Shown here: positions 45,558 to 54,000 of the stretch, piece by piece
Numbering within the stretch: the first letter of the stretch is position 1
How the letters are laid out: each line of letters opens with the position of its first letter
The notes under the pieces: model-generated
What the model saw: only the letters and a program-made list of their open reading frames with translations
What the model was told of the DNA's origin: nothing
The model's database searches: none
Translations under genes and position numbers: made by a program
Assembly (NCBI GenBank): GCA_964019425.1
Contig: OZ025824.1
Coordinates: forward strand, 844,501 to 908,500
Direction of reading: 5' to 3'
DNA: 64,000 nt
From: Flectonema sp. DT1601
Lineage: Eukaryota; Euglenozoa; Diplonemea; Diplonemida; Diplonemidae

Positions 45558-48429
45558 ATGGAAGTGACTGTTTCTTCAGCTTCTGTTCCTGACAGTGACC
45601 GAGAGTGGTTAAAGAAAACAGGTTTAGCAAGTGAAGGGATTTCAATAGAAGGAATTAATCTCCAAGCAATGGGTTCATATTACACTTTAAAACATTTACT
45701 CGAAGGAGGGACTTGGAAGAAATCAAAACTGTGGGACGATCTCTGGGCACTCGGAATCCAACCAGCACCTCACATGCGAAGAATTAGCTATTCTGTTATA
45801 AAGGAAGAAGCGAAGAAGAAACAAATAATTACAACTCAACAATTATCACAAAGAGGTGCATTAAATACAAACGGTGAATACTGGATAAGTGTAAAAGGAA
45901 TCGTCTTTTCAATAATAACAGAACTCGAACAGAGATCTGGATCAGCACTAGGTCGCGATCTCTATTCGAGGCTTTCATTAATTCCAATTCACTCCGGAAC
46001 TGATATCACAAACTACTTGCGACTTTCTCTAACAGAAGACAATAGTGATGCGCTCGATAAACTTGTGTCTCGTGTGTATTCTCACTTTTATAGCTACTTA
46101 CCAGTTGTTGGTCTTCTGCAATCACCCGACTTGTGTTAACATACTCATTTCCATGAGTTCAAAGTATACGACAGGGAAGACAGGTCAGAAGATTATGTTC
46201 GAAGTGATGTTAGTATTCGAACCTACGACATTATTGATTTACTTTCTAACCTTCCAGTGACCACATGGCACCCATCGTTAGTAGAAGCTGATGGTTAATC
46301 ACACGAGGTTTTATGTATGGTTTTATCAATTTCGGTATTCACAGATCTTGTTTAGAGTGAAGTGAAAGGTTCACTAAAAAAAACAGTTTCGACCTCTTCC
46401 AATAAAGAAAGACTTCAGTGAGAATGGAACTCCTGCGCGTGGAAAGATTGAGAAGTCAAGAAAGAAGTTTACTGCACTCCGAGCATGTGGAAACTGTGAC
46501 AGTGATAACGTCAGTTATTGGAAGCAATCTGTAGAAACTTCTGTTAGCTGTAAGAATAGTGATGTTCATGGGTTTCAAGCATCATTTGATGATTCAGACT
46601 TTGAGTTTCGTAATGCTGCTCGTGACTTCTGCCACCGCCCTCAGTCAGCTGTCTGTAGATCTCTGGCAGCAACATCATCACAACCAATACTACTTAGGAA
46701 ATCTAAATTATCTCATCAAACATGGAAACAACTTGAAACACCTCAACAACAAGAAAGAGAATGGCTCATTAACCAATACGTGAAAGAAAACTGTTGTAAT
46801 ACAAATCACATATTAGAATGTTTAGGTAAAGAGGTATGCAATGCTTGTTGATGTTTTTATTCCTCTATTATCTCTGTGTTTTTGTTATTTTAAAAAAAAT
46901 TAAAATAAATAACAGATTCGATATGTAAAGAGGGCATCACACTTTCAATTTATTCCGTTTTTGGTTTTTAAAGAATACGAGAGGAGTGTTTCTAAAGTCG
47001 TAGGTTGTGAGACAAATATGAACGATGTGAAAATGATGTTTTTACAGATAAGCAGACAAGTGGCTGACCTTCATAATTGTAATGTTGTTCACAATATGTT
47101 GATACCTGATAATATTGTTTGTAGTAGTGGTATTCACTGTTTGATTACCAACTTCTCTAAAGCAATTATAACAAAGCATTCAGACAAGGTCCGTGACAGA
47201 GATTTATTACTACCTCCTGTTAGCAATGAGTTACAAGATGCTTGGGTTGTTCCAGAGCTATCTGGGACAACCTTTCTCTTTGATATGTATCGTCGATGCT
47301 CCAGACGAAGTAAAATCAGCAGCGATCCCGATCTCGATTTGGATGTTGGTCTTCCTGAGTTTACAGCTCTTCATGAACAGAAACAGTCATTTCCATTTCC
47401 TAATTCATCTGTATGTGTATTCTTTTTATATTAAAAAGAAAATAAACATAAATTGAGTCAACAACATTATAATAAACAATCACACAGACTGATGTTTACC
47501 AGTTAGGAAATCTTTTTAAGTATCTCATAAACAGAGTTCGTCCTCAAACTGACTACGGCAATCCATCGTTAAGAGACGAGATGTCAGAGATACGACGAAG
47601 ATACCGAACTAAAGTGAAAAAGAAAACTTTGTTCAACATCACCGCTTCGATTAAATTAGCAAAGGATGAGCTTAGGGAAATGGAGGTTAATGTTGCAAAA
47701 GAAAAATGGTGTGTAGTCACAAAAAGAGACAAAATTATAGTTGTTTTCTTATTTTTTTTTTTTTTTTAAATTAAAAACAAAAAAAAAAAAACGCAAAACA
47801 GCGATCACGTGTTGAACTACTTCGATGCGAATGATTTCATCTTTTCTTGTACGAAGAAGAAAGACTCTTCTCGACTATCATCATCAAAGCTACACACCCA
47901 TCCAGTCTTTTGGAATATAAATGATAAAGTCTCACTGATGAGAATAGTCAAAGTGTTTATATCAAAGTTCTCAGACGTCTTGGTGGATTCGGATTTCAAT
48001 TTTAACAAAAACGAACTCAACCATTCTCTTCACTCAATTGCATGGTTTAACAACACTTATAATTGGTGCTGTCGTGTACCAGAATGGATAGATGATCTTA
48101 TCAAGAGAGCTGGACTGAAGACTAGGATCTACTTCGGACCATCTGTGACGGATTTGATTATAATATTTCTTCAGACGTTTGACAGCTTCTCAGATGGTAC
48201 TCCTCCTTCGATTGCTTCATCAGCGGAAGAGTTTGGTTGCGATTTTTTTAACATTCGATTTCCTTCTTTACTCAATTGTCTGTTACGTGTGTTGGAGTCT
48301 GACATCCCAAAACTGTTGGAGTTTACTACGTTGAGAGGATTGTGTCTACCAGAAATAGTAAAAGATTACTTGGTGTTGCTGTCCTCAACAACAAGTAATT
48401 CCAACCAACAGATTGATACTAATTCATAA
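45558..48429 (+). CDS. IRE1/RNase L-like pseudokinase-KEN protein
   Basis: Six exons: 45558-46075, 46175-46280, 46387-46833, 46916-47410, 47488-47708, 47802-48429; 804 residues. Exon 3 has no Met, so it must be spliced to upstream exons; the donors at 46281 (GTAGAA) and 47709 (GTGTGT) are less certain. Residues 1-210 are unrecognised. A kinase-like domain follows: N-lobe NHILECLG and FQFIPFLVF, catalytic loop HNMLIPDNIV (416-425) in place of HRDLKPxN, ITNFS (434-438) in place of DFG, then AWVVPEL and TDVYQLGNLF. The essential Asp of HRD, the Asp of DFG and the loop Lys are gone. The C-terminus is a KEN RNase fold: HPVFW (629-633), YFGPSVTDL and FFNIRFPSLL. Human IRE1 Y892 is kept (Y706) but R905, N906 and H910 align with L719, Q720 and S724. 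No signal peptide or membrane span. Probably a regulator or scaffold rather than an enzyme. Confidence 0.75.
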
Positions 48430-48638
48430 ATAGCTTATTGTGTTTATTCTGTCGTTTATTACCACAAAACAAATAGATGGTCGAATCTAGAGAGGTGTCC
48501 TTTCCAGGATTCATCTTTCGATTCTTTACTGACCTTTTGATGTTGGGGGGGCGCGACACTCTGTTTGTTTTTATATTATAACTTTTAAATATTCTTCGTT
48601 ATCTTATATCAGATTTACACACAAATAATAATAATAAG

Positions 48639-48991
48639 ATGAGTACTCCGGCAACAGCGCCAGCGCAACCCGCTGCGAAACCAGCTCCAAAAGGAGGAGT
48701 TCAAAAGAGTAACACGCATCAGTGTCCTCTTAGTCTTTCACAATTAGCAGCTTGTGGTGACAAATTAAAACCATATGCAAAGCATAATGTATGTATTTAT
48801 ATATGAAGGTAGGACAGGGCTGTGACGACCAGCGAGAGTTAACTATTTCTGACTTATTTGCTTTCTATCTCAGTCAAGATGCTATGCGTAGCTTTTCATT
48901 GTAGTCTGAAGTTTTTGTTGACCGTTAGATGAAAAAAAAAAAAAATTTTTCCAAAAAACAGGAAACTGGAGGCGGATGTATAGTCACCTGA
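48639..48991 (+). CDS. 59-residue protein with CaaX-like C-terminus
   Basis: Exons 48639-48788 and 48962-48991; the 173-base intron is GTATGT...AAAACAG. The N-terminus is Ala/Pro/Lys-rich (MSTPATAPAQPAAKPAPKGG), then a short Cys/Leu-containing segment, and the spliced end is GGGCIVT-stop, a C-a-a-X prenylation box. Small prenylated proteins include G-protein gamma subunits, but the coiled-coil heptads of that family are not seen. An alternative acceptor at about 48817 would give a 29-base intron and a different tail; I prefer the longer intron because its acceptor fits the local pattern. Function unknown; membrane attachment is inference. Confidence 0.5.
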
Positions 48992-49332
48992 CATTTATAT
49001 TTTATTTCTGATTGGCCTACACGTCGGATTGACTGACACGCCGTGTCAGTCAATCCTTTCATACGACTCTATGATATCCGACTACACTGTTTGAACATTC
49101 CTTTGAAGACTTTGTCACTTGTCAGATAGATAGGAATGAGAATATTATTTTCACAAAATGAACGACAAGTCTTTTCTAAAACATATCATCAAACTAATTG
49201 ATATTCACAACAGGTTGCTATAAACACATTATTTCCGTAACTCAGTGAAGAAAGTAGATTATATTTTAAAAAGAAGTTATCATATTTTAGGTCCAAAACA
49301 GGTAATTGTTGGAGGGAAGAGTACAATAAACA
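48992..49332. other. Spacer with strong palindrome
   Basis: Holds the 31-base palindrome at 49026-49056 and a short upstream ATG frame of about 22 codons at 49158. An AAACAG acceptor-like site ends at 49301, 31 bases before the next start codon. Confidence 0.5.
49026..49056. repeat. 15-1-15 perfect palindrome
   Basis: GGATTGACTGACACG and CGTGTCAGTCAATCC flank a single C. It lies 35 bases past the stop of the CaaX gene and 277 before the next start. Could be a 3'-UTR hairpin, a cruciform or a dimeric protein-binding site. Confidence 0.8.
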
Positions 49333-50375
49333 ATGCAAGTCTCATACATTCAGAGATCAATACCAAGTGATAAGAGACATAAGTTTGGTAAACATCGTTT
49401 GAGGTATGTCGTAGCTGTGTCTACTTGACAATCAGGTTATTATTAATATAAACAATTATCGTAAACAGAATAACAGCTGACAGTGATGTCGTTATCAGTA
49501 TTCCTTACTGTAAGTTACAGAGAGATCCTTTCTTAGAGAGTCTCAATATTATTTCAATGAGAAAACAACTTCAGTCACGCTATTGTAAAATCATCTCCGC
49601 TGTTGTCAGCGTCGCGCTTCCAGCAGCCATCTCATTCCATAGCCTGTCTAACAGAATGATGTCTACCACTTGGTATGTACATCTTCTGTTGTATAGTTGT
49701 GAAGGTAAATCATAATACAAAACGACAACAAAAAAATTCAGCATTCGCGAGAAAAACAATAAAATACTCGGAGATTCTATCACAGAAGTAGTTAATAAGG
49801 TTCCTGAAGAGATAATTCCATTTCCTGTGACTAAGGTTCGACCACAGACATGTCAGACTAGTCGAAAACAAACTTTTCATGTTCAAGATCCATCTATCTC
49901 TACGGAGGTAGTAGTCGGACTTTTACCAGGAACAGCAAAACACGTTATAAATACTGAAGTCGGTACACACATTGTGGGTGGTCGTGAACCTGAAAAGGTT
50001 AAATTGATTTCCGCGGGTTACAACAGCTGTGCTATCGAACGATGCGATGGAGGCGGCAATAGCTGCTCGGAAGCAAAATTTTTAGAATCTGTAACAAAAA
50101 CAAAAAAACACGTCAACGTTTCGACTTCCTCCAGCAGCAACTCTCCCGATACCAAAATAATCATAACAACAGAAATCACAACAACTACAACAACATCATC
50201 TCTTCCTTCATCACCATGTCAATGGGCTACACGACGTTATATTAACTCAAGCGATGGTCGAAATCTTCAGCAGATCACTCAAAAGTCACCACCACAGCTC
50301 TGGCCTAGCGGGTTCGGCTGCAAGAGATCCATCAAATCTACCACTAAAAAACAATGCAGATACATGGTATTTTAG
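49333..50375 (+). CDS. Unrecognised 302-residue protein
   Basis: Three exons, 49333-49403, 49469-49672 and 49742-50375, with introns of 65 and 69 bases (both GTATGT donors; acceptors AAACAG and TTCAG). Frames join cleanly: AG|A gives Arg and TG|C gives Cys. The N-terminal 110 residues are mixed and possibly globular (ADSDVVISIPYCKL; VVSVALPAAISF), followed by a low-complexity Ser/Thr/Lys-rich C-terminal half. No domain, signal peptide or membrane span is recognised. The splice signals, frame continuity and an ATG 31 bases after an acceptor-like site support a real gene; its role is unknown. Confidence 0.6.
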
Positions 50376-51051
50376 TAGGCTATTACAGTTGTATAGCTAT
50401 TCAGTCATCTGGAGAGGATTTCTCTCCTTCATTCAAACTGTTTTGATGCTTTTTTTTGTTTCGATTTTTCGCACTATCGCCTCTCTCTCTCCCTTCATCA
50501 TGCCTAACACAGAGAATTAAAAAAGTTTTCTCTGCAACAAAAACTACACTTTTTTTTTTTTCATTTACTTTAATTTACATCTTTTTACTATGTTATATTA
50601 CAAGTTTTATTTCACATAAATTAAGTATGTTTGTTGTCATTTAATTACTAAAAAGTAATACATTACATATTTTGTTGTTGTCCTTTTTTATAATACACTT
50701 TGATAATTCAAGTATAACACTTTCTTCGAATAAACTTTCAGACTTATCTGAAATATGTTTTCACATATCTTCTTAAGTATTCATAAAAAATACCATGTCG
50801 TTAATCACTAGATAACATATACTTCATAGTACAATACTTCTATACAAGTTTATTTACGTTCGTATTAAACTTAGTCTCATTGATTTTTTTTTTTTTTTTT
50901 CGAATCTGAAAAAACTAAACTTCTATTCACGTCTTTCATGTTATTCAGAAAGACCAGTTTAATTGAGAGTTTCACGGCAATTTCGTCTTGTTCTCCCTTT
51001 TCCTACAACAAGCATTTTCTTGTGCACAGACCACTTAGTCAAACGAAAAAA
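50376..51051. other. AT-rich spacer and astacin leader
   Basis: No gene. From 50938 the sequence is shared with the second astacin copy, and the astacin frame is open with an ATG at 50938, but the signal peptide begins at the later ATG at 51052. Confidence 0.6.
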
Positions 51052-54000
51052 ATGATTCGAGCAGTCGCGCTGCTCGCGGCACTTTGCTGCGCTGCGAGCC
51101 GAGAAGTAGCAATCGGTGACATGGTGTTTGAGTCAGATGCGCACACCCTGAGTGGGTGGCGAGGAAACTTGTGGCCCGGGACGGTGATCCCGTACACGAT
51201 CGACTCGTCGCTCGACGCGGACGACGCGAGGATTCTTGCAGCGATTGGAATAATCGAAGAGAAGACTTGCATTCGATTCAGGGAAGCGACTCCGTCGGAT
51301 GTCAACTTCATGAAGTTTGTTTACTTCGCGGGAGGGTGCAGGGCAAATATCGGAATGACGATCGGAGCACCGACAATGATTTGGTTGAAGGAAACCTGTT
51401 CTACTGGGTCGACGCTCCACGAGGTGCTGCACGCGATGGGATTTTGGCACGAGCAGAGTCGGAGCGACAGGGATGCCTTCGTCGAGATCAACACCGAGAA
51501 CATCCAAGACGGCTTCGCCAGCCAGTTCACGTTGAGATCGGACATCAACAATGTGGGACCTTATGATTATGATTCGATCATGCACTACAGCGCCACGGCG
51601 TTCACAGGCAACGGTCGTCCAACGATCAGCTCACCGAGACCGATCGGGCAAAGATCAACGCTGAGCGAGGGAGACACCCGAGCAATCGAGTTCCTGTACC
51701 AATGTATCCCGTTGCCTGCTCCGAAGTGCATACTGACCAAGACGGGGACGATTAACATTCCCCACAGCACGGAGTTTACGGTTTCCGCCATCGCGACGTA
51801 CACCACTGACTTGACCAGCGAAGGGGTGAGGAGGCGGTCGCCTTTCTACAGAACGGAGTCGCTGACGCCGTCTCCTTCGGACGCCGGAACCTCGCGGACG
51901 ATCTCGTTTTCGTTTGCCGGGACGGATGGGACTTCGACGACTTGCAGCGTCCAGGTGAACGTGTTGGACGCGACGACTGTTTGCTACGGACAGGCCGACC
52001 CGGAAGCTTGTTCCGGCGACAGGGGAACTTGCGTTTCAAACGGAGTGTGTCAGTGTGTTGGGGAGTACGGCGGGCCTACCTGCGCTGCGTGGGCGACTTG
52101 CCCGTACACGGCGTCCTCGGACTTCGACGACGACAGCTCGTTGCTGAGCACGAACCCGGCGGACGGGACGGGGATTGTCACAACCGATTCGTACTCAGGG
52201 GTCGGGTCGCTCCAGGTCGGAAGTGCTGCGCAGGTGGGATCGAAGTCCTCGACGTACGACTTTGCCGGACACCCTCGCAGGTTGTCTGCCAGGTTCAAGT
52301 ACGCGAAGAAACACAGCGACATTGCCTTCGGACTGTACATGTGGAAGAACGGAAACATCTGCTACAACTTCCAACCGGGGAGGCTGCAGTACACTCACTC
52401 CGGGTCGGAGTTCTCCCGACGACTATCCGTAGGATACGGATCGAGGAGCGACTACTTGGTGAACCCGTTCAAGTGGCACAAAGTCGAGCTCGAGGTGGTG
52501 TCGGCGACTGAGATCAACGAGTACCTGGACGGTGTCCTTTTGCAGACCCGTGCCTACAGGAGCACCAGCTGCAACGACGGCATAAGCACGGTCGGTGCCA
52601 TCTTCAACAGCGGAGGTCCGTCATTCGTCGACGACTTCAAGGTGGTTTGCGGTGAATTCGTGTCGATCACCGGGACACTGGTGACGGCAGCGGACCAGAG
52701 ACAAGCCTTGCGGACCGGCGGGCACACGATTGTGCTCAGGCTGCAGAGCGACACCTGGAAAAGCGACAGCCAGTCGATCAACGCGGTGCTGCGGTCCCTG
52801 AGCGGTCTCCGCAGCGACTCTCCGTGGAACACGAACATGGACACCCTGCTGCAGGTGGGGAACGTCGCGGTGTCGGGCTCTCTCATGACGATAACGCTCG
52901 CTGCGCTGCCGAGCTACGACTTCCAACTGGACGAGATTGTGACGTTCAGGGTGCCGGCGTCGTCGCTGACGGAAGGGTCGGAGGTCGTTGACTCGTCTTC
53001 GTTTCAGATTCGAGGATGGTGCTCTGGAACTCGCAAGTTCTTGGACACGACCGGATTTTTCTTGAGGAACGCGAAGACTCCGTACGTGCCGGACTACGTG
53101 AGGTTCGAGATTCCTGCGGGTTCGTCGAGTTTCAGCTGGTCCGTTGCCGACTACAAGACCATCGACTTCACGTCAAGAAACGTTTGCATGAGCGGCAGTT
53201 GCACTGGTTCTGGGCCGGCGCTGCCGTCGTCCGCGGAGATTTCCATCGTCTTGGAGTTCACTCGCAGCAGCAGCGGTGTCATCAGCAGCATCGCTGTCGC
53301 TGCCGACGGGGCCTCGGTGGGTTCGGTGGCATGGTCGGGCAGGGCACCTGGGAGGAGCAGCACTGTCTACATCGGAACCAGCGTTGAGACGACACAGATT
53401 TTCTGGTGCCCGAACGTTGATCCGGAGGTGATGCACGAAACCATTACGGCCGCTTCGGGAAAGTTTACGCTGATTCCCGGAAGTGTGGAATTCGATGTGT
53501 CGGATGAGGTAGCTATCGCAACAGACGCTTCGTGCTCATCAAAGGTTGTGCACCACGCGAGGCCATCGAATGGAATCATCGAGTTGCATTATCAAAACAG
53601 GCCTGCAGGAGTGTCGTATTTCCTCTGTTGGAAATCTGGGTTGGTGTCTTCGGCGTTCACTTCACAGGAATTCGCCGCAGCGAACCCACCAACTTCGCCA
53701 CCAACACCGCCGCCGACTCCACCACCAACTGCACCACCAACTCCACCTCCAACTGCTCCACCAACTCCGCCGCCAACACCGCCACCAACACCACCGCCAA
53801 CTGCACCACCAACTCCGCCGCCAACTGCTCCACCAACTCCGCCGCCAACTGCACCACCAACTCCGCCGCCAACACCGCCACCAACACCACCGCCAACTGC
53901 TCCACCGACTCCACCACCAACTGCTCCGCCGACTCCACCGCCAACACCGCCACCAACACCACCGCCAACTGCTCCACCAACTCCGCCGCCAACACCGCCA

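Noticed and set aside
48789-48817. 29-base intron in the CaaX gene
   Set aside because: Far shorter than other introns here; the 173-base choice has a better acceptor, though the short one is not excluded.
50938-51051. 38-residue N-terminal extension of astacin copy 1 (same in copy 2)
   Set aside because: It would bury the signal peptide that starts at 51052.
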